A stretch of DNA of 64,000 bases from Pseudobutyrivibrio xylanivorans DSM 14809 (GTDB lineage: Bacteria; Bacillota; Clostridia; Lachnospirales; Lachnospiraceae): NCBI RefSeq assembly GCF_900141825.1, contig NZ_FQYQ01000011.1:1-64000 (forward strand), read 5' to 3'. Shown in pieces: positions 18,661 to 27,478 of this stretch. The notes under the pieces are model-generated. The model was given only the letters and a program-made list of their open reading frames with translations. It was not told where the DNA came from and searched no databases. The translations under genes were made by a program, and so were the position numbers. Within the stretch, counting starts at the first letter, position 1. Each line of letters begins with the position of its first letter.

Positions 18661-20226
18661 TTACAGCCCAAACACGTTTGGTGCTGTCTTATACCAAATA
18701 ACTCTCGCTCCCAATTCCTTCAGATATGCAGCCAGTGCTCCGGCTGTATATTCAGGACTTGTGATGAGCCAATCTGGTCCGTCAAATATCGCTACCTCAG
18801 GTGATACCGCCTCATAGAAGCCAGTGTCCTCAGGCATACTATTGTTTCCATGGTGAGCACACTGAAGGATGTCTGCATCCAGCTTCTCACCATATGTTTT
18901 TACTAAATATTCTGCTATATATCTGCTGTGAGCGTCAGCACAAATCAGTGCACTGCGCTTATCAGTTTCAATCTTAAAAACCAGAGAGTCGTTGTTTGGA
19001 ATATCTTCTCTTCCCTCTGAATTCAATACAATGTCATCCATGGCATTGTAGAAGGTAATCTTCAATCCATCGGAGTATTCCAACACCTGGTCACGCTTTA
19101 CATAATTAATATTTTCAGCGCCCTCTGTTATCTCCTGGAATTTTTTATATGTATCTACATCATCCCACTCCTGAAGATTCAAACTGTAGAAAGTCTCTGA
19201 ATCAAGTGGCGTAACGTATATATCCTTTATCTCAATACCCTTTGGGTTTTCATAGATAGCGTTAAATGTATCTATGTGATCCTTGTGGTAATGAGTAAGA
19301 ATCCAGACATCTACTGTACCGCCATTCTTTTTTATGACATCACGCATCTGTTTTTCGTTTCCGGCATTGCCACCGTCTATTACGATAAATGTGCCATCTT
19401 CAAGATTTTTAAGTGTATAGGCTAAGCCCTGATCGCCTGATTTGTCCTCATACTCTGTGAGCAGCCATGTTGGGTCGTTTGGCTGAAGTATAGCGTAATT
19501 AGCTGTACGACCATATAATGTAAATCCGTAGTTCAGATAGCTGTATAAAACATTTTCTACTGCTGCAACTACCACGTAATCAACATTGTTTTCCTTTGCA
19601 TACTCCACTACCTTTGATGGGTCTGGCTTTGCATTTGTAAGCTCGTAGGCTTCATCTGGAATCGCCCTGCTGTATGGCATGGAAAAACGACTGTCCATCT
19701 GTCTGAGATATACAGCCACATCCAACGGAGCCATTATTCTTATTTTATCGCCTTCATAATCTGCAAACACATCACAGATTGTAACCACATCCTGAGGAAC
19801 CTTATTGCGGTTCTCCGCCTTTGTAAACCAGTCTTCGGAATACATACTGTGTCCAAGAAATGTTATAGCAATACAAATAGCCGCAGTGGCTACAAGCTTT
19901 TTTACACCTGTCAGCTTCTTAACTGTGAGTGTAGCACCGTAAGCTATCACAATCATTATAGGCACAAGCCCATAAAATCTAAGATAGTACTGGTCAAATG
20001 TGGATGGCTCCAAAAATCTCCTGAAAATCATAAGAGAAATCGGATTATAAATTACTAATATAGTCACAAGCGAATACCAAAGATAGGCATAACGCTTGAT
20101 CTTTTCTTTTTCAAAAACAAGTATCCCTATAAGAGCAAGAACGAACAATGAGGCATAGCCATAATTATTCCAATAGTCCTTAGTGATACCTATTAAATAT
20201 TCTCTTTGAACCATTTGAACCACCAT
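18661..20226 (-). CDS. Membrane protein with a C-terminal metallo-beta-lactamase-fold domain
   Basis: The 521-aa frame has an N-terminal part with about four membrane segments (25-125). Then comes a polar region (about 130-260) and a metallo-beta-lactamase-fold domain with FIVIDGGN (280-287) and the metal motif THYHKDHID (311-319), like the ComEC/Rec2 hydrolase branch. The N-terminal part (VIYNPISLMIFRRF, YYLRFYGLVPI) looks like the missing C-terminal half of the protein encoded just upstream. The two frames overlap by 34 nt (20193-20226). No Shine-Dalgarno precedes the ATGs at 20226 or 20214. The unit may be one protein split by a frame change, or translationally coupled. The substrate is unknown. 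Confidence 0.6.
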   Translation of the reverse strand: MVVQMVQREYLIGITKDYWNNYGYASLFVLALIGILVFEKEKIKRYAYLWYSLVTILVIYNPISLMIFRRFLEPSTFDQYYLRFYGLVPIMIVIAYGATLTVKKLTGVKKLVATAAICIAITFLGHSMYSEDWFTKAENRNKVPQDVVTICDVFADYEGDKIRIMAPLDVAVYLRQMDSRFSMPYSRAIPDEAYELTNAKPDPSKVVEYAKENNVDYVVVAAVENVLYSYLNYGFTLYGRTANYAILQPNDPTWLLTEYEDKSGDQGLAYTLKNLEDGTFIVIDGGNAGNEKQMRDVIKKNGGTVDVWILTHYHKDHIDTFNAIYENPKGIEIKDIYVTPLDSETFYSLNLQEWDDVDTYKKFQEITEGAENINYVKRDQVLEYSDGLKITFYNAMDDIVLNSEGREDIPNNDSLVFKIETDKRSALICADAHSRYIAEYLVKTYGEKLDADILQCAHHGNNSMPEDTGFYEAVSPEVAIFDGPDWLITSPEYTAGALAAYLKELGARVIWYKTAPNVFGL

Positions 20227-21374
20227 TCATTACTTTTTCTAAATGGGAAATACTTATCTTCTGAACCAGACATATCATGCTGGAGCATCCATATTAAGGA
20301 ATAATATATTCCTAAAAACGCTGGACCAACCAGACTTGCAATCAAGTATCTGATTCCATAAATTCGTCTATGGTATACACACATTGATACCCAGACAATC
20401 ACTGCAACAATCGGAATAAACACTGTGGCAAGTGATGTAAGGGAGCTAGCTCCCAATGATACTGCTATAATCGGCAAAATAAGCCCATTTCGCAGTTTTC
20501 CACAATAAGCTGAGAATAGGTACATAGCAAAAAACGGAACTGCTATAACTGTTAATACGGCCTTTCCCTGCCATACCGCCCCCAACAATCTGAATGAAAC
20601 AGAATAATGGGAATACAATCCGAATATATATGCAAATGACAGAATGAGCATAAATATCATTCTGTCTTCTGTCTTAGCAAATAAAAATCTGGCAATGTAA
20701 AAATATACTAAATATGCCAATGCGATAAATAATACAGGCAGGATTGTGTGACATACTGTAGTAACCTCAAATGAGGATACCTTTGCGAGCATGGCAATGT
20801 ATGTATTCCAAGAGGATACTGCTCTCTTTTCAGCAACTGCTGGCATTGAGCCATCAATAATGTTCACATAAGAAAGCGTGTCGGATGATATAGTATCCTG
20901 ACTGGAAACTACATAATCATAATCATCATAAGACCACTCATTTATCTCATATCCATATGCCATGTACATCTGAATGAATAATACTGCTGCAAATGCCAAT
21001 GCATAAACTACAGTAAGCTTATCTGCCTTTACCCTTGCTCCTAAATCCTTGATTCTTGGTTTCATCTTTTTAAAAGGATGAAAAATAGCTTTTCTATCAA
21101 GAATCAGCCACAAAATAATAAGCAGGCTCATTACTGCAAAATAAAACCTAAGCAATATGGTAAATGCGCCTGTGACAGGCCACACAAAAGTAATCCAAAT
21201 CTGTATCCATGTAATGATAGAGTACAATATGTAAAATATCCCAAGGTTTCCAAAGAAACCTACGAGATAATCTACTATCAATCCCTTACGGGCTCTGTAT
21301 GTAATTAGTCGGCCCACTGCAAACGGAATCACCGTGAATAAAAGCAGAAAGGCTAATGCTCTAATTATTATCAA
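20193..21374 (-). CDS. Polytopic membrane protein, N-terminal half of a DUF6077-like protein (possibly frameshifted)
   Basis: The 393-aa protein has about ten hydrophobic segments and ends abruptly at NEWWFKWFKENI after a membrane-proximal stretch. It resembles the first two thirds of DUF6077-type clostridial membrane proteins, which are thought to be GT-C-like. An acidic first large loop (INEWSYDDYDYVVSSQDT) is present. The rest of that architecture continues in the -1 frame at 18661-20226. As annotated, this is either a truncated gene with a separate downstream gene, or one gene interrupted by a frame change near 20200. Confidence 0.5.
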   Translation of the reverse strand: MIIIRALAFLLLFTVIPFAVGRLITYRARKGLIVDYLVGFFGNLGIFYILYSIITWIQIWITFVWPVTGAFTILLRFYFAVMSLLIILWLILDRKAIFHPFKKMKPRIKDLGARVKADKLTVVYALAFAAVLFIQMYMAYGYEINEWSYDDYDYVVSSQDTISSDTLSYVNIIDGSMPAVAEKRAVSSWNTYIAMLAKVSSFEVTTVCHTILPVLFIALAYLVYFYIARFLFAKTEDRMIFMLILSFAYIFGLYSHYSVSFRLLGAVWQGKAVLTVIAVPFFAMYLFSAYCGKLRNGLILPIIAVSLGASSLTSLATVFIPIVAVIVWVSMCVYHRRIYGIRYLIASLVGPAFLGIYYSLIWMLQHDMSGSEDKYFPFRKSNEWWFKWFKENI

Positions 21375-22062
21375 GTTTTTTCTCCATCATTAATTCAGCT
21401 ATTTCAAAGTCTATCGGATAATCTATATCCACTGAATCCTCACGTGACATCACGTAGGTAGTGGTGTTATCGCAGTAATATGTTCTCTTTTCCTTAAGTA
21501 GCTCATAATCAAGGATATAGATAGCTCCATTTGGAATATAGAAGGTGGCGTTGGTCTGGCGGTTTGCAATATTAGAACCTGCTGCACCAAAACCTGCATT
21601 GCTTACGCGACCATTTTCATCTACCACGTGATACCATCCTGGTGGTGTCTCCGCCTCTGTAAATGAAATGAGAGTTGTAGACTTATCAGCCTCAAACTTC
21701 TCAATAGCCTCATCAATATGATGCTCGTCCCTGCAAGGTACTGTAGGGAGGCACACCATAAATTTTTCAAGCTTCTCGCCTGTTTCATTCATTACAAACT
21801 CTGCTGCATGAATGTACACATCTACAGCTGAAGCTGTATCGCTGGCCAGGTAATCTGGACGCATGAATGGAACCTCTGCGCCATACTCTCTTGCCACGCG
21901 AGCAATGTCTTCGTCGTCTGTTGTGACGATGACTCTATCAATATGCTTTGCCTTTTTGCAGGCCTCTATCGTATATGCGATAAGTGGCTTGCCACAAAGC
22001 TCTTTTATGTTCTTTCCAGGAACGCCCTTGCTTCCGCCTCGGGCTGGAATAAAAGCTATCAT
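21361..22062 (-). CDS. neuA: CMP-nonulosonate cytidylyltransferase (NeuA/LegF-like)
   Basis: I start at the ATG at 22062 (MIAFIPARGGSKGVPGKN, 233 aa). It lies one base after the neuB stop and 8 nt after GGGGAG; upstream in-frame codons lie within neuB. The N-terminal ARGGSKGVPGKN motif binds CTP, and VIVTTDDEDIARVAREYGAEV and FIPNGAIYILD follow the CMP-NeuAc/CMP-legionaminate synthetase pattern. It activates a nine-carbon acid as its CMP sugar. The preceding gene is the matching synthase. With a LegB-type dehydratase upstream in the cluster, legionaminic acid or a derivative is a more likely substrate than Neu5Ac; sequence alone does not decide. Confidence 0.85.
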   Translation of the reverse strand: MIAFIPARGGSKGVPGKNIKELCGKPLIAYTIEACKKAKHIDRVIVTTDDEDIARVAREYGAEVPFMRPDYLASDTASAVDVYIHAAEFVMNETGEKLEKFMVCLPTVPCRDEHHIDEAIEKFEADKSTTLISFTEAETPPGWYHVVDENGRVSNAGFGAAGSNIANRQTNATFYIPNGAIYILDYELLKEKRTYYCDNTTTYVMSREDSVDIDYPIDFEIAELMMEKKLDNN

Positions 22063-22063
22063 T

Positions 22064-23113
22064 TTAGAAGTCTCCCCATGTGAAGATATCATCATATTTT
22101 ACGTCATGCTTAAGCTCACGTCCGATAAGAGCCTCGTAGTACTTAGGAGAAATTCCTGTACCTGGACGCTTGTAATCAAGATCCTCGAATGTAAGCACAT
22201 GGCCTGCTGGCATGTCGTGCTTAGCTACGATTGAACGTTTGAACTCGTCACGACGGTTCTGATCCTCAACAACTACCTTGTGGTAGTTACCAAGCATGTT
22301 GTAACCCTGACGTGCAGCATCACAAATAACCTTGAGCTCTGCAGGATCTGCACTAACCTTGTGATCCCAACCTTCCATGTTCTTATCCATTGTGAAGTGC
22401 TTCTCGATAATGCATACGTTCTTTGCGATGCTCATGATAGGAGCAACTGTTCCGATTGTATGATCTGAGTAACCAACTGGATAATCAAATACCATGTTGT
22501 ACATGTCTATGTTGTTAAGGTTAACGTTCTCATCCTTTGGTGGGTACATAGATACACAGTGAAGAATAACAATCTCGTGGCAGCCGCCCTCTTCGAGAGC
22601 CTGTACTGCTGCACAAACATCATCCATGCCTGTAAGACCTGTTGAGATAACTACAGGAACACCCTTGCTACCAACGTGTCTAAGGAATGGAATGTTATCT
22701 ACATCAAGTGATGCAACCTTAAGATATGGAACGTGAAGCTCATCAACAAGGAAATCTGCACCAGCCATAGAGAATGGTGTAGATACGAAGTCGATATCAA
22801 GCTCCTCACAGTACTTCTGAAGCATAACGTGCTGCTCCTTAGAAACAGCGTAAGCTTCCATAACTGACTTTAATGTATAGTCTGTACGGTTTCTGTAGTC
22901 ATCTCCGAGGAAATAGTTATCCTCGTACTTCTTCTTTGAGAAGAGGTCATCTACTGTCCATGACTGAAGCTTAACAGCGTCAGCACCGCACTCCTTTGCT
23001 GTCTTGATAAGTGTCTTGGCAAGCTCCATATCACCATTGTGATTAGCGCCAAGCTCTGCAATAATATATGGTCTCTGATTTCCTTCAACCATTGCCTGAT
23101 AATTAAATCTCAT
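22064..23113 (-). CDS. neuB: Nonulosonic acid synthase (NeuB/LegI family)
   Basis: The 349-aa protein has a TIM-barrel NeuB domain, with IIAELGANHNGDMELAKTLI, AVKLQS, STPFSMAGADFL and GYSDHTIG. EKHFTMDKNMEGWDHKVSADP matches the EKHFT...D-H metal site, and a C-terminal SAF (antifreeze-like) domain starts near residue 285. It condenses phosphoenolpyruvate with a six-carbon amino sugar to give a nine-carbon 2-keto acid (Neu5Ac, legionaminic or pseudaminic type). It is followed after one base by its CMP-transferase. PtmE-like and LegB-like genes at 27479-29502 point to the legionaminic branch. No LegC aminotransferase or LegG epimerase is in the window. Confidence 0.88.
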   Translation of the reverse strand: MRFNYQAMVEGNQRPYIIAELGANHNGDMELAKTLIKTAKECGADAVKLQSWTVDDLFSKKKYEDNYFLGDDYRNRTDYTLKSVMEAYAVSKEQHVMLQKYCEELDIDFVSTPFSMAGADFLVDELHVPYLKVASLDVDNIPFLRHVGSKGVPVVISTGLTGMDDVCAAVQALEEGGCHEIVILHCVSMYPPKDENVNLNNIDMYNMVFDYPVGYSDHTIGTVAPIMSIAKNVCIIEKHFTMDKNMEGWDHKVSADPAELKVICDAARQGYNMLGNYHKVVVEDQNRRDEFKRSIVAKHDMPAGHVLTFEDLDYKRPGTGISPKYYEALIGRELKHDVKYDDIFTWGDF

Positions 23114-23115
23114 GT

Positions 23116-23949
23116 TTATTCCTCCATTTGAATATCACTCCACCAGTATCCCTGGTGATTTGGATTTTCTGTTAATTTATTTATATCTAATCCTTCCAAT
23201 TTTTCTAGTAATTTTTTATAGTACTTATCTTTTTTTGCAAGATTAGAATAGTGAACCTTTTTAACTTCATATTCCTTTTTAACATCTCTGGAAACACCCA
23301 CCATGTTATTATCAGAAATACGATATATACTTTCGGTATCTTCAACATAAACACCTATTCCATTATCTAAGACTATCCTAGAAAATAAATACCAGTCGAA
23401 TACAGGACTATCACTTTCTTTCAAGGAATCAATAAACTCCTGGGTAATAACCTTAGATTTCATATTAATTGCAGATGATGTCAAGCCAACAAAGTTACAC
23501 TGTGATAGAGCTTTTATGCCTTCAATTCGCTTCGGCATTGTCTTAAAAACATCTTTGCAATTATCAAATATTAATTTGTTGTAGAAGAATGCAACCTCTC
23601 TATTTTTCCAATATGCCTTTTTGTACTTATCTACTCTATTACAGCTGAAAGTATCATCTGCATCCCCAAGTATTACTAAATCATATCCTAAATCCTTGGC
23701 ACACTGCAGCATTTCTATTCTGGTTCCTGCGATAGATAACTTTTGCTGGCTTATATCTAATATCTTGTAATTTACTGTTAATGATTCAAGTATAGTTTGA
23801 ATTTCTTCTAACTCATTACTATTGTAATTATCATTAACCAATAATAAATCAAAATCCTTATCAGTCTGTCTATCAACTGAGCTTAGAAATTCTTCTAAAT
23901 ACTGCCTAGCCTGCTTGTAAATAACTGTAGCAAATGCAGTTTTCATCAT
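23116..23949 (-). CDS. GT2-type glycosyltransferase
   Basis: The 277-aa GT-A protein shows FATVIYKQARQYLEEFLSSV, LLVNDNYNS (nucleotide-binding) and VILGDADDTF (DxD-type). A Shine-Dalgarno GGAGAG lies 6 nt before the ATG. The ATG overlaps the stop of the 169-aa gene upstream (ATGA), so the two are co-translated. Both are clearly more AT-rich than neuB, which follows after 2 nt. A late-arriving cassette is likely. The sugar donor is unknown; transfer of, or to, a nonulosonic acid is a guess based on position. Confidence 0.72.
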   Translation of the reverse strand: MMKTAFATVIYKQARQYLEEFLSSVDRQTDKDFDLLLVNDNYNSNELEEIQTILESLTVNYKILDISQQKLSIAGTRIEMLQCAKDLGYDLVILGDADDTFSCNRVDKYKKAYWKNREVAFFYNKLIFDNCKDVFKTMPKRIEGIKALSQCNFVGLTSSAINMKSKVITQEFIDSLKESDSPVFDWYLFSRIVLDNGIGVYVEDTESIYRISDNNMVGVSRDVKKEYEVKKVHYSNLAKKDKYYKKLLEKLEGLDINKLTENPNHQGYWWSDIQMEE

Positions 23950-24455
23950 TTATTCTCTCCAGTCATTTTACTTTTATTGCGAACCTTACGCAATATTATA
24001 ACACCCTTTGCTATATCACCATAGTCATTCTCCAGACTCTCACCCTGTTCTTCTGCTATTCTTTCGATAGCTTGGTAAGGATCTAATGAATGATACGGAA
24101 AATATAATTTTCTTAAATATTCTGGTTTAGCTATTTTGTATATTTGCTTACTACTTTTGCCGCTTATATATGCCCAATAGCGATATATATATCCAATCCA
24201 ATGTAGTTCTTCTCTGGTGAATTGATCAACACCATAAGAACTAACACCATATTGTTCTTCTACTTCATCAATTGCATCGTGTATATCTAAAGCCTCAAAC
24301 ATGATACCATTTTTATCCATTCTAAACGCAACATCTGAATTCATAAACCTTCGAATGAATATCTTTGAACTACATTCAGTATTATCTATAGAAGCTTCAA
24401 ATAATTTTGCTTGATATCTACATTCACTTAAACCTAAAGAATCCATTTTTCTCAT
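23946..24455 (-). CDS. Conserved hypothetical protein resembling a family often found in DUF3990/DUF3791 toxin-antitoxin-like loci
   Basis: The 169-aa protein has no membrane segment. Its pattern is ECRYQAKLFEASIDNTECSS, IFIRRFMNSDVAFRMD, ELHWIGYIYRYWAYISGKSS, LRKLYFPYHSLDPYQAIERI. I recognise this as a widespread Firmicutes family, usually about 150-170 aa, encoded beside DUF3990 and DUF3791 proteins in small defence- or toxin-antitoxin-like gene groups. No such partner is present here; a glycosyltransferase gene follows with a 4-nt overlap. It has its own promoter with an operator-like palindrome (24477-24519). The molecular function is unknown and the family memory should be checked. Confidence 0.5.
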   Translation of the reverse strand: MRKMDSLGLSECRYQAKLFEASIDNTECSSKIFIRRFMNSDVAFRMDKNGIMFEALDIHDAIDEVEEQYGVSSYGVDQFTREELHWIGYIYRYWAYISGKSSKQIYKIAKPEYLRKLYFPYHSLDPYQAIERIAEEQGESLENDYGDIAKGVIILRKVRNKSKMTGENK

Positions 24456-24476
24456 GCAAGAAACATCCTCTTGTTA

Positions 24477-24519
24477 AGTATAAATCAATGAATTTCTATG
24501 TAAAATAGTTTACATAGAA
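24477..24519 (-). promoter_or_regulatory. Sigma-A-like promoter with a palindromic operator overlapping the -35 box
   Basis: On the minus strand TTTACA (24499-24504) and TATACT (24477-24482) are separated by 16 nt. An 11-bp perfect inverted repeat with a 4-nt loop (24494-24504 and 24509-24519) covers the -35 box. It would drive the 169-aa gene starting at 24455 and genes below it. The overlap suggests repression by a protein binding the palindrome; the regulator is not identified. Confidence 0.6.
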
Positions 24520-24554
24520 GTTTGCTATCTATGGCGAAAACCATTTCTATCAAA

Positions 24555-24574
24555 GGCTTTCCGTCAGGAAAGGC
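24555..24574 (-). terminator. Weak hairpin directly after the GT4 stop codon
   Basis: CTTTCC and GGAAAG pair around a GTCA loop, 6-7 nt after the stop at 24581. There is no clear T run behind it on the minus strand, so termination may be partial. Together with the promoter at 24477-24519 it suggests a transcription-unit break between 24581-25777 and the genes below. Confidence 0.35.
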
Positions 24575-24580
24575 TTCCTT

Positions 24581-25777
24581 TTATCTAAAATATACATCTA
24601 TCTCATCCATCAACTTCTTCTTCTCGAAGTGCTCCTTGTTGTATGCGTATGCATTCTCACCCATTTCCTGGATATACTGCTTTGGCATACTTCTCATTCT
24701 GATGATGTTCTTTGCTAAGCCTTCGGCATCGCCGATATCTGAGCAAAGTCCACACTCAGCTTCATTAATTACTCGAACTGTCTCGCCCTTGGCTGAGGCG
24801 ATGATAGGCATTGCACATGCCATGTAAGACTGAAGCTTTGCAGGAATAGTTTTTGCAAATATATCGTCATCTGCAAAAGAAAGAAACGCTGCATCTCCTG
24901 TAGCCAAAATATCTGGCACTTCAGTAGCCTTCACTCTTCCTTTAAATTCAAACAAATCCCACACACCAGCATTTGTAATACTATCTTCAAAGGAATGACG
25001 AGCTCTACCATCTCCTACGATAGTAAAACGAACATCCTTTACTCCCTCTTTTCGAAGGATAGCTGCCGCCTCTGGAAGGATTTCCAAGCCCTGAGCCTGA
25101 CCAATATTTCCTGTGAAGACTACATTAAATCCCTTGTGCTCCACCTTTGGCTTTGGCTCATAGAATTCCTCTGCATACTGTGGCCAGAAGCTGACCTTAT
25201 CATGCTCTGCTGGATCTACGTATTTACGAATCGCTTCTACAAAGCTTGGGCTGGTGCCCCAGATATGTGTGCAGCCCTTATAAATCTTTCTAACCATTCT
25301 CTCGATTGGCTTTATTACGATTGGGCTGTGGATTCCTGTAATCATCTCTACGTTCTCAGGCCACAAGTCCTGAACATACAAGTAGCATGGCACCTTATGC
25401 TTCTTTGCATATGCCACGCCTACCTTGCACTGATTCATCGGAGAAGTCTCCAGCATGAATACCTCATCCGCTTCAATTTTTGTAAATAAATTCCAGAAGA
25501 AACCAAAGAATGGAAAGCTGAAATAATTGAGAACTAAGCCAAACTTGTTATGTCCTCTTGGTATCTCAGGGATACGAATTACCTCCACCCCATTGATAAT
25601 CTCTCTTCTCTTTTTAAATAATCCATAACCAGGATATACCTTACCCTCTGGGTAATTAGGTAAACCTGTCACCACAGTTACTTTATAGCCTCTCTTTACC
25701 CACTCAAAAGCTATATCGCTTATACGAAATGGCTCTGGGTAAAAGAACTGGCATACTATCAAAATATGTTTTTTCAT
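24581..25777 (-). CDS. GT4 glycosyltransferase (WbuB/WcaI-like)
   Basis: The 398-aa GT-B protein opens HILIVCQFFYPEPFRISDIA and has GLPNYPEGKVYPGY, LYVQDLWPEN, VVFTGNIGQAQGLEILPEA and a C-terminal P-A-K-L-Q-S-Y-M-A-C-A-M-P-I-I region in place of the E-x7-E motif. All are typical of the WbuB/WcaI branch, which often transfers an N-acetyl-6-deoxy amino sugar to the lipid-linked acceptor. It probably adds an early sugar of the repeat unit at the cytoplasmic face. Upstream neighbours are the DUF2142-like membrane protein and the CBS-nucleotidyltransferase. Confidence 0.83.
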   Translation of the reverse strand: MKKHILIVCQFFYPEPFRISDIAFEWVKRGYKVTVVTGLPNYPEGKVYPGYGLFKKRREIINGVEVIRIPEIPRGHNKFGLVLNYFSFPFFGFFWNLFTKIEADEVFMLETSPMNQCKVGVAYAKKHKVPCYLYVQDLWPENVEMITGIHSPIVIKPIERMVRKIYKGCTHIWGTSPSFVEAIRKYVDPAEHDKVSFWPQYAEEFYEPKPKVEHKGFNVVFTGNIGQAQGLEILPEAAAILRKEGVKDVRFTIVGDGRARHSFEDSITNAGVWDLFEFKGRVKATEVPDILATGDAAFLSFADDDIFAKTIPAKLQSYMACAMPIIASAKGETVRVINEAECGLCSDIGDAEGLAKNIIRMRSMPKQYIQEMGENAYAYNKEHFEKKKLMDEIDVYFR

Positions 25778-25800
25778 ATATTCTCTCTATTAATTATTTA

Positions 25801-27459
25801 TTAGAACGGAGCGCCCATTCCATCGCGCAAATGGAATAAGAAATATAAAAGCCCGCACATTGAGAACACCAGCGCAAGATTCTGTATATAAATCAATGCT
25901 AGTGAAACCTTATTTTCCTTTGCATCCGTACCAAGTATGATGCATAAAGACATATATAGCGGAATCAGATATCTATATGAAATCTGAATACGCTGACTAT
26001 CGACAGGTGTAAATCTAGTCATACATCCGATGAAAATAGCAAGAAGACAGATAAATAATCCTAAACCAAGAACCACATACTGCCACTTCTTAATACGATT
26101 GCCCTTAATCATAATAATACTTGCAATCATAAGAACCAGAATAACAATTGTACAAGCCATTGGAACCTTTGCATTTAGCATAACGTGTCCCAATTCACTA
26201 CCGACAACGTGCTTGATGTTGTACCAGAAATCCACCTTGATTCCATCCCATGCAAACTTAAATGTCTCAAGCTTATGGTTTTGGAAATACTCCCAGCTCC
26301 AAACCTGTCTTGAAGGATCAACCTCAGAAACCGTTTCATTACGTGACCAAAAAACAAGACTATAAATTCGCCAATAATATTTCACTAATACTTTTTCAAA
26401 TACAACAACAGCTCCAGCAACGATGACACCTAAGATGCAATATTCATACCATTTCTTGCTGAGCACTACATCTGACCACCACTTCTTTACTGGAATGGCA
26501 AAAATCCAAATAGCAAATAATGCATAAACTATCTTGTTAGGGATGAGCATAACAACACATCCGCCAAGAATAATCAAATCCCACGCATGAAGCTTTACAT
26601 GTGGCTGACTATAATACAGACACAATGTAAGAAGTGCTAATGAGAATAGGATACTCATGTTGTCATATGAATATGAACTGCAAAGATTAATTACAGCAGG
26701 GAACATTGCGAATGCAAAAAACTGATGCTTACCTACTGGAAGTAGCTTCAGTGCAATCCATCCTGCAATGATGAGGGACAATGAATTCATAAAACGTCCC
26801 ATAAATATTACTCCTGCAAAACCAAATCCTAACAGTCTTGCGATAGTAATTCCGAAACCTGATACCAAATATCTGGATGCCTTTGTCGGCGCGATGTTGT
26901 GAACCTCCACATTGTCCTGCAAATCTTCTGCATGCTTAATCCATGTTCCATTTGCAAGAACTGCATACTGATAAGGGAATGTAACATCCAAATATGGCAT
27001 CATGTAATAATCTTCCGCTCTCATATAGAAGAATGTATCATCAGTCCAAATCATTCCATGATATTGATCAAGCCCCAAGTTATGGTCTTTCATTCCCATC
27101 ATAATATTTGAACAATGGTACGCACTGTAGTAATGCTCCACCTCGTCAACACCAGATATAGGTGGCATAACAAACTGCATACAGAATGTCCATGCAATTG
27201 CTGTAATTACGAACAATCTTGGGTAATTCCACTTCTTATCCAGTATTAATAATCTTAGTGTGTATATCGTAATTGCGAACATTACTATGAAAATAATTCC
27301 ATAGTAGAAATTAACTCGCTTTGTAGCCGCTGCATTAAAGCAGTTGGCAAAGTAAAAGTACACACCAAAAATAATTGTTGCTGCTGCAAGAACTACAGCA
27401 GCAAGCTTTAATGCCTTTTCTTTATTCATTTCCGAAAAATATGATTTTATTTTTTCCAA
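25801..27459 (-). CDS. DUF2142-like polytopic membrane protein (GT-C-like)
   Basis: I choose a TTG start at 27459 (552 aa). AAGGGGA lies about 7 nt upstream of it, and it leaves a normal 19-nt gap after the preceding gene. The next ATG in frame is at 27429. Longer frames would run into that gene. The protein has about 12 membrane segments, an acidic first loop (PPISGVDEVEHYYSAYH), YLVSGFGITIARLLGFG, and the SSYSYDNMSILFSLA stretch typical of DUF2142 proteins from Gram-positive surface-polysaccharide loci. These look like GT-C glycosyltransferases or glycan-handling proteins. The role is inference. Confidence 0.65.
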   Translation of the reverse strand: MEKIKSYFSEMNKEKALKLAAVVLAAATIIFGVYFYFANCFNAAATKRVNFYYGIIFIVMFAITIYTLRLLILDKKWNYPRLFVITAIAWTFCMQFVMPPISGVDEVEHYYSAYHCSNIMMGMKDHNLGLDQYHGMIWTDDTFFYMRAEDYYMMPYLDVTFPYQYAVLANGTWIKHAEDLQDNVEVHNIAPTKASRYLVSGFGITIARLLGFGFAGVIFMGRFMNSLSLIIAGWIALKLLPVGKHQFFAFAMFPAVINLCSSYSYDNMSILFSLALLTLCLYYSQPHVKLHAWDLIILGGCVVMLIPNKIVYALFAIWIFAIPVKKWWSDVVLSKKWYEYCILGVIVAGAVVVFEKVLVKYYWRIYSLVFWSRNETVSEVDPSRQVWSWEYFQNHKLETFKFAWDGIKVDFWYNIKHVVGSELGHVMLNAKVPMACTIVILVLMIASIIMIKGNRIKKWQYVVLGLGLFICLLAIFIGCMTRFTPVDSQRIQISYRYLIPLYMSLCIILGTDAKENKVSLALIYIQNLALVFSMCGLLYFLFHLRDGMGAPF

Positions 27460-27478
27460 AAATATTCCCCTTTTGAGA

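Noticed and set aside
20193-20226. Programmed -1 frameshift site
   Set aside because: The region holds TTCAAAGAGAA but no good slippery heptamer of the X-XXY-YYZ kind and no obvious downstream pseudoknot. A frame error or split gene is simpler.
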